DNA from: Bacteroides sp.
GTDB lineage: Bacteria; Bacteroidota; Bacteroidia; Bacteroidales; Muribaculaceae
DNA: 47,282 bases
Direction: 5' to 3'
Assembly (NCBI GenBank): GCA_014803765.1
Contig: JAAVBC010000021.1
Location: 1 to 47,282 of the forward strand
Shown here piece by piece: positions 7,295 to 15,233 of the stretch (its first letter is position 1; the number at the start of each line of letters is the position of its first letter). A model generated the notes under the pieces. That model ran no database searches. It was not told the DNA's origin and saw only the letters and a list, made by a program, of their open reading frames with translations. The position numbers and the translations under genes are program-made.

Positions 7295-8248
7295 TCAATA
7301 AATCTTCTCGGCAACTTTTCTTACTGAATCAGATGCCATAAGCGTATAGAAGTGCAAGCCATCCACCCCATTAGATATTAACTCCTTACATTGTTCTATA
7401 CACCATTCTACACCTACCTGCTTCACCTCATCATCATTCCTGCAATCACGCAACGCAGAAGCGAAATCCTCCGGGATATCGCTGCGGAATACGCGCGGAA
7501 GGACTGTCAGCTGATTCTTGAATACGATCGGCTTTATTCCCGGAATAATCGGTACGTTTATCCCTGCTTCACGGCATTTCTCCACGAAGCGGAAATACTT
7601 CTGATTGTCAAAAAACATCTGAGTCACGAGGTAGGAAGCTCCATTCTCCACCTTCTTCTTTGCCCAGTATATATCAGAATCCATGTTAGGAGCCTCCTCA
7701 TGTTTTTCTGGATAGCATGCCATGCCATAGCTGAAGGGAGTCTCGATACCCTCCAGACGCGTTCCATCAAGAGAAATTCCTTGATTGAAGAGATTGACCT
7801 GCTGCTGAAGATCAGTTGCGTGTTCGTGATAGAGTTCCGGATCCTGCTGAATTGTCTCAAGCGATTTGCAGTCGCCGCGCAAAAGCAGCAAATTGCTTAT
7901 TCCGAGGAAGTTCAGATCAAGGAGTGCATACTCTGTCTCCTCTTTCGAGAAACCCTTGCAGATGATGTGGGGTACAGCCGGAATGCCATATTTATTCTGA
8001 ATGGCAGCAGCGATGGCTACTGTGCCGGGACGCTTGCGGACACTCATCCTGCGAAGGCTCCCGTCAGGCTGCTCTTTATAGACATACTCACTATGATGAG
8101 AAGTGATATTTATATATGCCGGATCAAATTCTTTAAGTTTATCAATTATGTTGAAAACTTTAAAAACACTGTTGCCCTTCAGCGGTGGGAGAATCTCGAA
8201 GGAGAACACCGGTTTGTCGCTGCGGGGATTATATTCTATTACACTCAT
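7295..8248 (-). CDS. metF: 5,10-methylenetetrahydrofolate reductase
   Basis: This 317-aa flavoprotein makes 5-methyltetrahydrofolate, the methyl donor used by the methionine synthase encoded just downstream. The TIM-barrel signature is visible: 'PVFSFEILPPLKGNSV' at the N-terminus (with the conserved Glu), 'INITSHHSE', then 'NLLLLRGD' for FAD binding, and 'ASYLVTQMFFDN', followed by 'GINVPIIPGIKPI'. Length fits bacterial MetF (about 300 aa). The stop of the upstream C-S lyase lies 12 nt before this start, with the stretch TAAGTAAGTAA spanning that stop. Co-transcription with metH is very likely. Confidence 0.96.
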   Translation of the reverse strand: MSVIEYNPRSDKPVFSFEILPPLKGNSVFKVFNIIDKLKEFDPAYINITSHHSEYVYKEQPDGSLRRMSVRKRPGTVAIAAAIQNKYGIPAVPHIICKGFSKEETEYALLDLNFLGISNLLLLRGDCKSLETIQQDPELYHEHATDLQQQVNLFNQGISLDGTRLEGIETPFSYGMACYPEKHEEAPNMDSDIYWAKKKVENGASYLVTQMFFDNQKYFRFVEKCREAGINVPIIPGIKPIVFKNQLTVLPRVFRSDIPEDFASALRDCRNDDEVKQVGVEWCIEQCKELISNGVDGLHFYTLMASDSVRKVAEKIY

Positions 8249-8260
8249 GTTGTTACTTAC

Positions 8261-9439
8261 TTAATTGTTCAAATTTTCGCGTATGCTCTCGAGGGCACGT
8301 GTCAGAATGCTGCGTGGAGTGCCGACATTCAGGCGCATAAAACCTTCGCCACCTTTGCCGAACATCTCGCCGTCATTGAGCGCCAATCCGCATTTATCCT
8401 GAAAGAATTCTATCAGTCCATCGTGGTTCAAGCCGAGTTCACGGCAATCAAGCCATACCAGGAAACTCGCGTCCGGCTTCAGCGCCTTTATTCCCGGCAG
8501 ATATTTCTCGCAATAATCACAGACATAATCTATATTATCTTCCACATATTCCAGCATTTCGCGACGCCAGTCATCCCCTTCGCGATAGGCAGCGATTGTG
8601 GCAATCGGAGCGAACAGAGTCGGATCATTAATTTCGTTAGCTTCGAGGAAAGTATAGAATTTCCTGCGCAATGAATCATCAGGCACAATGGCATAGGAAG
8701 TGACTATGCCTGCCATATTGAAAGTCTTTGAGGGCGCGGCGAAAGTGATGCCGCATTTGCGAGCCGCATCGCTGACAGTGTAGAACGGGACATGAGTCTT
8801 ACCTTTGAGCATCATCTCAGAATGAATCTCATCGGAAATAACGATTATCCCTCGCTCCGCGCAAAAATCAGCTAACCGAGCCAGAGTCTCCCGGTCCCAT
8901 GCGATGCCTGCAGGATTATGAGGATTCGAAAGAATCAGCAAGCGGCATTTTTCATCTGCCACCTCCTCTAAATTCCGGAAGTCTATCTCATATCTGCCGT
9001 CGGAAGTTTCCTTAAGAGGATTCATCACTACTTCCCTGCCATTGAACTGAGGGACAAGACGGAAAGGATGATACACCGGGGGCATTATAATCACCTTTTC
9101 ATCCTCCTTCACAAGGCAATTGATCGCCATCCCGATTCCACGCACGATGCCCGGAATAAACGTGATATATTTTGAATCCACCTCCACTCCATGCAGTTTC
9201 CTGAGCCAGTCCTGAATGGAGGGGATATAATCCTCGGGCAGAACAGTGTATCCCATCACGGGATGCTCCAGCCGACGGCGTATAGCCTCCAGAATAAAGG
9301 GAGGAGTAGCGAAATCCATATCTGCCACCCATAGAGGAAGAAGGTCCGGATTTCCGTAGCGCTCCTGAAGGGCATCCCATTTCAGCGAGCCGCTACCGCG
9401 ACGCTCGATGACCTCATCGAAATTATATTTCTTTGCCAT
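8261..9439 (-). CDS. MalY/PatB-type PLP-dependent C-S beta-lyase (cystathionine beta-lyase)
   Basis: This 392-aa fold-type I PLP enzyme matches the MalY/PatB branch. It begins 'YNFDEVIERRGSGSLKWD', has 'LPLWVADMDFATPPFI', 'YHPFRLVPQFNGREVVMNPL', 'LILSNPHNPAGIAW' and 'IISDEIHSEMML', and the PLP-binding lysine lies in 'FAAPSKTFNMAG'. The C-terminal 'RLNVGTPRSIL' holds the substrate-carboxylate Arg. Members cleave cystathionine to homocysteine, pyruvate and ammonia. Its position between the transsulfuration enzyme and metF/metH supports a biosynthetic role making homocysteine. A cysteine desulfhydrase side activity is common in the family. Confidence 0.9.
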   Translation of the reverse strand: MAKKYNFDEVIERRGSGSLKWDALQERYGNPDLLPLWVADMDFATPPFILEAIRRRLEHPVMGYTVLPEDYIPSIQDWLRKLHGVEVDSKYITFIPGIVRGIGMAINCLVKEDEKVIIMPPVYHPFRLVPQFNGREVVMNPLKETSDGRYEIDFRNLEEVADEKCRLLILSNPHNPAGIAWDRETLARLADFCAERGIIVISDEIHSEMMLKGKTHVPFYTVSDAARKCGITFAAPSKTFNMAGIVTSYAIVPDDSLRRKFYTFLEANEINDPTLFAPIATIAAYREGDDWRREMLEYVEDNIDYVCDYCEKYLPGIKALKPDASFLVWLDCRELGLNHDGLIEFFQDKCGLALNDGEMFGKGGEGFMRLNVGTPRSILTRALESIRENLNN

Positions 9440-9465
9440 TGTTATTACTTTAAATCCGGAAATTA

Positions 9466-10656
9466 TTACTCATTTTTGCCGACAGCCATATCAATCGCTC
9501 GGTTGAGGTCTGCAAGGATATCCTCCGCATCCTCAAGTCCGATACTCAGGCGTATCAGACGCTCACTGACATCCATCCGGCTGCGAGTCTCGCGATCGAT
9601 AGTGCCGAAGATTGTAGAATGAGGATGGATTGCAAGAGTCTTGTTGTCGAATAGATTAGTGGCGCGCTTCACTAATTGCAGCTCATCTATGAAGCGGAAG
9701 CAAGCCTCCTCGGAGGGGAGTGTCAGAGTCAACATACATCCGAATCTGCCGCCATATTGATCCCGGCAAAGTGTATGATAAGGATTATCCGGGAGCCCCG
9801 GATAACACACCTCTATGTCATCGCGTTCGCTGAGTTCAAGAGCGATATTGAGCGCGTTGGCTTCCTGCACACTGTAGCGTGCATCCAGCGTCTCCAGACC
9901 GAGAGTCTGCATATAGGCTGCATGTGGCGTCATATATGCTCCGAGATTCATAAGCAGATCCTTACGCAAGGCATCGGAGAATCCCTCGATACTACCGTAA
10001 TCAATCACTATTCCACCCAAAGAAGTCGCGCCGCCGCTAAGATACTTCGTGCTTGAAAGGATCTCGACATCAATTCCCAAAGAGCGGGAATCCACATAAA
10101 GGAAAGGAATCATGGTTGTGTCCGCGATAAGAGCTGCCCCGACTGAATGGGCGAGCTCCGACAGCACCCTGACATCCGCCACCTCCATCTGAGGGTTGGT
10201 GATTGTCTCCAGATATATGCAACATGTATCCGGGGTCAGCGCCGCCTTCACCTCCTCAGGATTAGTAAGATCCACAAGCACTGTCTCCACGCCGAAGCGC
10301 TTCAACGTCCGCGTAAGCAAGAGGAACGTATTTCCGAAAAGATGCTTGGAAGTGACGATTCGTTTGCCGGCTGCCGCGACAGCCATGACAGCCGCCGATA
10401 TCGCAGCCATACCAGAGCTGAAAGCGACCACCTCCTTCGCATCGGCGAGATTGCGTATGATTCCCTCCAGATTAATAACCGTAGGATTTGTGACACGCGA
10501 ATAATCCGGATCATCACTCTGTTGGGTGAACGAATCTATCATCGCCTGATGGTCGGGAAATTCGTAGGCACAGCAATGATAGACGGGCATTGCCAGAGCC
10601 CCATAGGCGTCCTTGCGCGGATAGGGTGTATGAATAGCTTTTGTCTGAAACTTCAT
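9466..10656 (-). CDS. Cys/Met-metabolism PLP enzyme (cystathionine gamma-synthase or O-acylhomoserine sulfhydrylase)
   Basis: This 396-aa enzyme belongs to the Cys/Met metabolism PLP family. Visible features are 'MPVYHCCAYEF' near the N-terminus, 'DYSRVTNPTVINLE' (phosphate and substrate contacts), 'AFSSGMAAISA', and the PLP-lysine motif SSTKYLSGGATSLGG near residue 200, followed by 'RLSIGLED', the substrate-binding Arg near the C-terminus. Sequence alone does not separate cystathionine gamma-synthase from sulfhydrylases. A MalY-type lyase immediately downstream makes the transsulfuration role more likely, while the 'YSRVTNPT' form is also common in sulfhydrylases. It is the first gene of the operon, with a leader of about 120 nt. 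Confidence 0.85.
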   Translation of the reverse strand: MKFQTKAIHTPYPRKDAYGALAMPVYHCCAYEFPDHQAMIDSFTQQSDDPDYSRVTNPTVINLEGIIRNLADAKEVVAFSSGMAAISAAVMAVAAAGKRIVTSKHLFGNTFLLLTRTLKRFGVETVLVDLTNPEEVKAALTPDTCCIYLETITNPQMEVADVRVLSELAHSVGAALIADTTMIPFLYVDSRSLGIDVEILSSTKYLSGGATSLGGIVIDYGSIEGFSDALRKDLLMNLGAYMTPHAAYMQTLGLETLDARYSVQEANALNIALELSERDDIEVCYPGLPDNPYHTLCRDQYGGRFGCMLTLTLPSEEACFRFIDELQLVKRATNLFDNKTLAIHPHSTIFGTIDRETRSRMDVSERLIRLSIGLEDAEDILADLNRAIDMAVGKNE

Positions 10657-10660
10657 GATA

Positions 10661-10726
10661 ATCTACCTTTAAGAAAATTATGGGAACCGATGATAGTAAA
10701 AGAAGCGGATATCTACCTTTTTCCGC
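10661..10726 (-). promoter_or_regulatory. Leader of the methionine operon with duplicated AAAGGTAGAT element
   Basis: On the minus strand AAAGGTAGAT occurs twice, at 10720-10711 and at 10670-10661, exactly 50 nt apart. The downstream copy sits directly before the start codon. The upstream copy lies in the loop of a small hairpin (GCGGA/TCCGC, 10705-10709 with 10722-10726). No known SAM or B12 riboswitch pattern was recognised here. A regulator binding both copies is possible but unproven. Confidence 0.4.
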
Positions 10727-10780
10727 CCTAATTGTCACACACAACCCATGATTTCAATAAAATATTGAGAAAATTTTGAA

Positions 10781-10811
10781 CAAATTTACTAAAAACTATC
10801 TTTATCTCCAA
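10781..10811 (-). promoter_or_regulatory. Bacteroidetes-type promoter of the methionine operon
   Basis: On the minus strand TTG (10811-10809) is followed by a 20-nt spacer and TAAATTTG (10788-10781), a full match to the -33/-7 consensus. Transcription would start near 10775 and leave a leader of about 120 nt. Confidence 0.7.
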
Positions 10812-10819
10812 TTTATTAT

Positions 10820-10827
10820 TATCTTTG
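10820..10827 (+). promoter_or_regulatory. Likely -7 element for the rluB transcript
   Basis: TATCTTTG followed by CAG matches the TAnnTTTG -7 consensus. No good TTG is found at the right distance upstream. If used, the transcript has a leader of about 190 nt that includes a stem (ATCCGG 10964-10969 with CCGGAT 10998-11003) around a GCGC-GAA-GCGC hairpin (10987-10997). Confidence 0.45.
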
Positions 10828-11025
10828 CAGTGTCAATTCAGCCAATAATAGGCAGTTGATAGTAATTTTTTTCAAAAATAATTTATAAACATAATAAGTA
10901 TTAATCAGTTTCGGAAATAATCCAAAGCAGTATCTTTTTTATCAACGATATTTTCGAAATACCATCCGGATGTCTCCGGCAGGGATGCGCGAAGCGCCCG
11001 GATTATCAAAAAACTCAAATCTAAT

Positions 11026-12522
11026 ATGGAATCAGAAAAAAAGCCGAAAAGACCGCGTATAGGTTCCTTAAACACATCTATTGATTCGGCAGATCAGGAA
11101 AATCGTTATCGTCCCCTTTCCCAAAACGACAATTCAGAAGCTACCAAGACTTCCGAGGGCGATGCAAGCGGCTATCAGCAGCGTGAGAACAGCTATCAGC
11201 CCTATCAGCGTCGCGAAGGCAGCTATCAGCCCTATCAGCGTCGCGAAGGCGGCTATCAGCCCCGCCAGAATAATTACGGAAATCAGCAGGGTGGTTATCA
11301 GAATCGTCAGCAGGGTGGCTATCAGCAGCGCAACAACTACGGTCAGAACCGTGGATACCAGCAGAATGGCTATCAGCGCCAGAATTATAATCAGCAGAAT
11401 GGCGACCAGCAGCAGGGAGGCTATCAGCCCCGTCAGCAGGGTGGCTACCAGCAGCGCCCCAACAACGGCTATCAGCCCCGTCAGCAGGGCAGCTACCAGC
11501 AGCGCCCCAACAACGGCTATCAGCCCCGTCAGCAGGGTGGCTACCAGCAGCGTAACAACAACGGCTATCAGCCCCGTCAGCAGGGTGGCTACCAGCAGCG
11601 CCCCAACAACGGCTACCAGCAGCGCCCCAATAACGGCTATCAGCAGCGTAACAACAATGGCTATCAGCAGCGCCCGGGCGGCTACAACAATCGCCCCAAC
11701 AATCAGCGCGGCTACAATAATAATCGTCCGAACCAGAATCAGGGAAGAATGTTCACTCCGCGTCCGCGCCAGATTGAATATGTAATCGACGATCTGGATC
11801 CGACAATGGAAATCCGCCTCAACAAGTTTATGGCGAATGCAGGTATCTGCTCACGTCGTGAGGCTGATGAATATATCACAAACGGCAAAGTGACCGTCAA
11901 TGGCGAAGTAGTGACAGAACTCGGCGTGAAGATCACTGCAAGCGACATCGTGGAATTCGACGGCAAAGTTGTCACTCCCGAACGCAAATGCTATGTCCTT
12001 CTCAACAAACCGAAGGATTGCGTCACTACAAGCGATGACCCCAACGGCAGACTCACAGTCCTCGACCTCGTGAAGAACGCCTGCAAGGAGAGAATCTACC
12101 CCGTAGGCAGACTCGACCGCAACACGACCGGCGTACTCCTTCTCACCAACGACGGCGACCTCGCCTCCAAACTGACTCATCCCAAATATGTGAAGAAGAA
12201 AATCTATCACGTATGGACTGACAAGGATATCACTGAAGAAGACATGCAGCGTATCGCCGACGGCATCGAGCTTGAGGATGGAGAAATCCACGCAGACGCT
12301 ATCAGCTATGCAAGCGAGACCGACCGCAATCAGGCGGGAATCGAAATCCACAGCGGCAGAAACAGAATCGTGCGTCGCATTTTCGAACACCTCGGTTATC
12401 GCGTCACTAAACTCGACCGCGTATATTTCGCAGGTCTGACCAAGAAGAACCTCCCCAGAGGTCGCTGGCGCTATCTGACCCAGGAAGAAGTCAACTTCCT
12501 CCGCATGGGTTCATTCGAATAA
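11026..12522 (+). CDS. rluB: RluB/RsuA-family rRNA pseudouridine synthase with long repetitive N-terminal arm
   Basis: The 498-aa protein has two parts. Residues 1-255 are low complexity, rich in Gln, Asn, Gly, Tyr, Arg and Pro, with repeats of GYQPRQQGGYQQRPNN. Residues 260-498 form a complete pseudouridine synthase. This part has an S4 RNA-binding domain ('MEIRLNKFMANAGICSRREADEYI') and the catalytic motif GRLDRNTTGVLLLTNDG, whose Asp is near residue 362, followed by 'HSGRNRIVRRIFEHLGYRV'. The family modifies a uridine in 23S rRNA (RluB, U2605 in E. coli) or 16S rRNA (RsuA). Length without the arm fits the family. Arg/Gly/Gln-rich arms occur on Bacteroidetes RluB proteins, and the arm probably helps RNA binding or condensation. 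It is monocistronic or leads into asnS. Confidence 0.92.
   Translation: MESEKKPKRPRIGSLNTSIDSADQENRYRPLSQNDNSEATKTSEGDASGYQQRENSYQPYQRREGSYQPYQRREGGYQPRQNNYGNQQGGYQNRQQGGYQQRNNYGQNRGYQQNGYQRQNYNQQNGDQQQGGYQPRQQGGYQQRPNNGYQPRQQGSYQQRPNNGYQPRQQGGYQQRNNNGYQPRQQGGYQQRPNNGYQQRPNNGYQQRNNNGYQQRPGGYNNRPNNQRGYNNNRPNQNQGRMFTPRPRQIEYVIDDLDPTMEIRLNKFMANAGICSRREADEYITNGKVTVNGEVVTELGVKITASDIVEFDGKVVTPERKCYVLLNKPKDCVTTSDDPNGRLTVLDLVKNACKERIYPVGRLDRNTTGVLLLTNDGDLASKLTHPKYVKKKIYHVWTDKDITEEDMQRIADGIELEDGEIHADAISYASETDRNQAGIEIHSGRNRIVRRIFEHLGYRVTKLDRVYFAGLTKKNLPRGRWRYLTQEEVNFLRMGSFE
11419..11610 (+). repeat. Four in-register 48-bp tandem repeats inside rluB
   Basis: Units begin at 11419, 11467, 11515 and 11563, each 48 bp and each encoding GYQPRQQG-(G/S)YQQR-(P/N)NN. 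They are followed by shorter 24-bp units from 11611. Less regular relatives extend back to about 11170. Near-identity at the DNA level means copy number could vary by slippage. The repeats keep the frame and are coding, not a CRISPR array. Confidence 0.9.
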
Positions 12523-12531
12523 AAAACTGAT

Positions 12532-12575
12532 TAAGCAAGCCGGCTGAATTACTCAATAATCCTCCGGCTTGCTTA
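12532..12575 (+). terminator. Hairpin after rluB
   Basis: A perfect 12-bp stem (12532-12543 with 12564-12575) encloses a 20-nt loop. No long T run follows on the plus strand, so termination may be partial; it separates rluB from asnS. Confidence 0.55.
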
Positions 12576-12610
12576 TCCAATTATACAAAACCTAATAAGA
12601 ATAAATAAGT

Positions 12611-14008
12611 ATGCAAGATATCCGACGCACACTCGTCGCAAAACTCTTTTCCGATCCTCAGGATTTCATCGGCAAGGAGGTAGATGTCAAAGGCTGGGTT
12701 CGCTCACGCCGCGGCAACAAATATGTGCAGTTTGTAGCTCTCAATGACGGTTCTACAATTAAATCGTTGCAAATTGTATTCGATCTCAATAAATTCTCCG
12801 AGGAGGATCTGAAAGCCGTCACTACAGGCAGCTCCATCCATGTTCAGGGCATCCTCGTGGAGTCGATGGGCAAAGGGCAGTCGATTGAAATTCAGGCAAA
12901 CGAACTTCAGGTCTATGGCAGCGCTGATCCCGAGACATACCCGCTTCAAAAGAAGGGACATTCTCTGGAGTTCCTGCGTGAAAAGGCTCATCTGCGTCCG
13001 CGCACAAATTTCTTCTCAAGTGTGCTCCGCATCCGCCACGCGCTGGCGTTTGCCGTGCATAAATTCTTTAACGACAAGGGATTCTATTATTTCCATACTC
13101 CGCTTATCACAGCTTCAGACTGCGAGGGTGCAGGCGCTCAGTTCCAGGTGACTACGCTCCCCCTCAATGAACTCCCGCTTGATAAGGAAGGGAAAATCGA
13201 TTACTCAAAGGATTTCTTCGGAAAGATGGCGAGTCTGACAGTGTCCGGTCAGCTGGAAGGTGAGCTCGGCGCCACTGCACTTGGCTGCATCTATACTTTC
13301 GGTCCGACATTCCGCGCAGAAAACTCCAACACACCGCGCCACCTCTCAGAGTTCTGGATGATCGAACCTGAAATGGCATTCTATGAGATCGAAGACAACA
13401 TGGATCTCGCCGAGGAGTTTATCAAATATTGCATCAATTATGCGCTTGAGCACTGCAAGGATGATATAGAATTCCTCGCCGAACACTTCGATAAGGAACT
13501 CCCCGAGAGACTGAAATTTGTGGTGGAGAACGATTTTGTACGTCTCCCCTACACCGAGGGTATCCGTATTCTTGAGGAGAGCGGCAAGAAATTTGAGTTC
13601 CCCGTCTACTGGGGTGTTGACCTTGCTTCCGAACATGAACGCTACCTCGTGGAGGAACACTTCAAGAAGCCGGTGATTCTGACAGATTACCCGAAGGAAA
13701 TCAAGGCTTTCTATATGAAGCTCAACGAGGATGGCAAGACTGTCCGCGCAATGGATGTGCTCTTCCCGAAAATCGGAGAAATCATCGGCGGCTCTCAGCG
13801 TGAAGAGGACTTCGACAAACTCAACGGAAGAATTCAGGAAATGGGTCTGGAGGGTATGGACTGGTACCTTGACACACGTCGTTTCGGTTCAGTGCCTCAC
13901 TCCGGGTTCGGTCTGGGCTTCGAACGCCTCGTGCTTTTCGTGACCGGCATGCAGAACATCCGCGATGTGATTCCCTTCCCGCGTTACCCCAAAAACTGCG
14001 AATATTGA
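12611..14008 (+). CDS. asnS: Asparaginyl-tRNA synthetase
   Basis: This 465-aa class IIb aminoacyl-tRNA synthetase charges tRNA-Asn. The N-terminal OB-fold anticodon-binding domain spans about residues 15-120 ('[26 protein letters not shown]'). The catalytic core follows, with motif 2 '[21 protein letters not shown]' and motif 3 '[27 protein letters not shown]'. Length is close to E. coli AsnRS (466 aa), and the 'EFWMIEPE' form is typical of AsnRS. Its stop codon overlaps the start of the DUF4105/Lnb-like gene (TGATG), so the two are probably translationally coupled. Confidence 0.97.
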   Translation: MQDIRRTLVAKLFSDPQDFIGKEVDVKGWVRSRRGNKYVQFVALNDGSTIKSLQIVFDLNKFSEEDLKAVTTGSSIHVQGILVESMGKGQSIEIQANELQVYGSADPETYPLQKKGHSLEFLREKAHLRPRTNFFSSVLRIRHALAFAVHKFFNDKGFYYFHTPLITASDCEGAGAQFQVTTLPLNELPLDKEGKIDYSKDFFGKMASLTVSGQLEGELGATALGCIYTFGPTFRAENSNTPRHLSEFWMIEPEMAFYEIEDNMDLAEEFIKYCINYALEHCKDDIEFLAEHFDKELPERLKFVVENDFVRLPYTEGIRILEESGKKFEFPVYWGVDLASEHERYLVEEHFKKPVILTDYPKEIKAFYMKLNEDGKTVRAMDVLFPKIGEIIGGSQREEDFDKLNGRIQEMGLEGMDWYLDTRRFGSVPHSGFGLGFERLVLFVTGMQNIRDVIPFPRYPKNCEY

Positions 14009-15210
14009 TGCGACGCACGCGAACATTTCGCCTTGGCGTCCTTCTGACGATAATTGCCTCAATCTTCTCTTCCTTCGCCGCTCAGGCGCAGGAAGAGAGA
14101 TTGCAGGCATCTCTCATTACATGCTATCCGGGTCCGGAAATCTATGAGCTTGTAGGTCACGAGGCTATCCGTATTCATGGAGTCGATCATCGCGGTCTGC
14201 CTGTTGACTCCGTCTGGAATTATGGCGTGTTTGACTTTGCCGCACCTAACTTTGTGTGGCGTTTCGTACGCGGCAAGACCGATTATATGGTATGGGGGTG
14301 CCCTTTCTCATGGTTTATGCCGCAATATATCGACAGAGGCTCAAAAGTAGTGGAGCAGAACCTCAATCTGACTCCTGAAGAGACCTTTACCCTCAGAAAA
14401 CTCCTCCAGATAAACGCTCTCCCCGCCAACCGCACCTATCGCTATAATTATGTACGCGATAATTGTTCGACACGCATACTAAACATAGTCGAGGCAGCCG
14501 TGGCTCCTCGCCGGATAGTGCTTCCTGACTCAGTCAGCTACTCATCTTTCCGAAATGCCATGAGATATTACCACCGGAACTATCCGTGGTATCAGTTCGG
14601 CATTGACCTGGCTTTAGGAGGAGGGATCGATCTTCCCATAACATCCGAAGAGGAGTGTTTTGCACCGCTCCTTCTTGAACAAAAGATGAATGAAGCTCAC
14701 TTCGCAGATGGCAGTCCGGTCGTAAAGAGTACAGACATATTGAACCCCGGCACGTCCACAAGCGTTATGCCTCCGACCCCTTGGTGGGAGACGCCATTGA
14801 CAATTGCGATTGTGGTGATGCTGATTTCATTCGCAGTGGCTTTCTATGAGTTTAAGAGAAGAAGGATTGTAAAATGGTGGATGACATTGTTTTTCTCTTT
14901 AATCGGGATAGCCGGATGCATTGTGTGGTTTCTCGTATTCTTCTCTTCTCATGATTCAACATCGCCTAATATATTGGCTTTGTGGCTCAATCCCCTTCAG
15001 CTTGTCATGGCAATCTGCATCTGGTGGCGTCGGACTCGCTCTGCTGCAATGGCAATGGCAATAGTTGATCTCATCATAATGATAGTTCTTATCGGAGCCT
15101 GGCCCTTGCAGGTTCAGTCAGCCAATACGGCTGTATTCCCTCTATGGGCAGCGACTCTGGCGTTATGCCTTGCATACGCAATAGTAGCTCCGAGACTTCA
15201 ACATAAATAA
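14008..15210 (+). CDS. DUF4105 membrane protein, Lnb-like (candidate lipoprotein N-acyltransferase)
   Basis: This protein of about 400 aa has a signal peptide ending near 'SFAAQA'. A periplasmic DUF4105 (Lnb N-terminal) domain follows, about residues 30-240, with 'LITCYPGPEIYELVGHEAIRI' and 'YVRDNCSTRILNIVEAA'; the conserved His and Cys are the likely catalytic pair. About five transmembrane segments make up the C-terminal 150 residues. The same architecture is known for Lnb, which transfers an acyl chain within the lipoprotein lipid to give the lyso form. That function here is inferred from the family. The ATG at 14008 overlaps the asnS stop. An alkaline-phosphatase-like gene follows after 23 nt. 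Confidence 0.8.
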   Translation: MRRTRTFRLGVLLTIIASIFSSFAAQAQEERLQASLITCYPGPEIYELVGHEAIRIHGVDHRGLPVDSVWNYGVFDFAAPNFVWRFVRGKTDYMVWGCPFSWFMPQYIDRGSKVVEQNLNLTPEETFTLRKLLQINALPANRTYRYNYVRDNCSTRILNIVEAAVAPRRIVLPDSVSYSSFRNAMRYYHRNYPWYQFGIDLALGGGIDLPITSEEECFAPLLLEQKMNEAHFADGSPVVKSTDILNPGTSTSVMPPTPWWETPLTIAIVVMLISFAVAFYEFKRRRIVKWWMTLFFSLIGIAGCIVWFLVFFSSHDSTSPNILALWLNPLQLVMAICIWWRRTRSAAMAMAIVDLIIMIVLIGAWPLQVQSANTAVFPLWAATLALCLAYAIVAPRLQHK

Positions 15211-15233
15211 ACCCTGAATATTAAACCCGACAG

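Noticed and set aside
7391-8674. Plus-strand frame of 427 aa
   Set aside because: Antisense to metF and the C-S lyase, both clear enzymes; composition rich in Ile, His and Cys as expected for a shadow frame.
10660-10780. SAM or cobalamin riboswitch before the methionine operon
   Set aside because: Looked for because of the operon's function; no B12 box or recognisable SAM aptamer core is present.
11419-11700. Possible CRISPR array
   Set aside because: The 48-bp units abut without unique spacers and encode a peptide repeat in frame.
11081-11785. Plus-strand frame of 234 aa over the rluB repeats
   Set aside because: It is another frame of the same repeats and reads as Ala/Thr/Ile/Ser repeats; the rluB frame continues into a complete enzyme.
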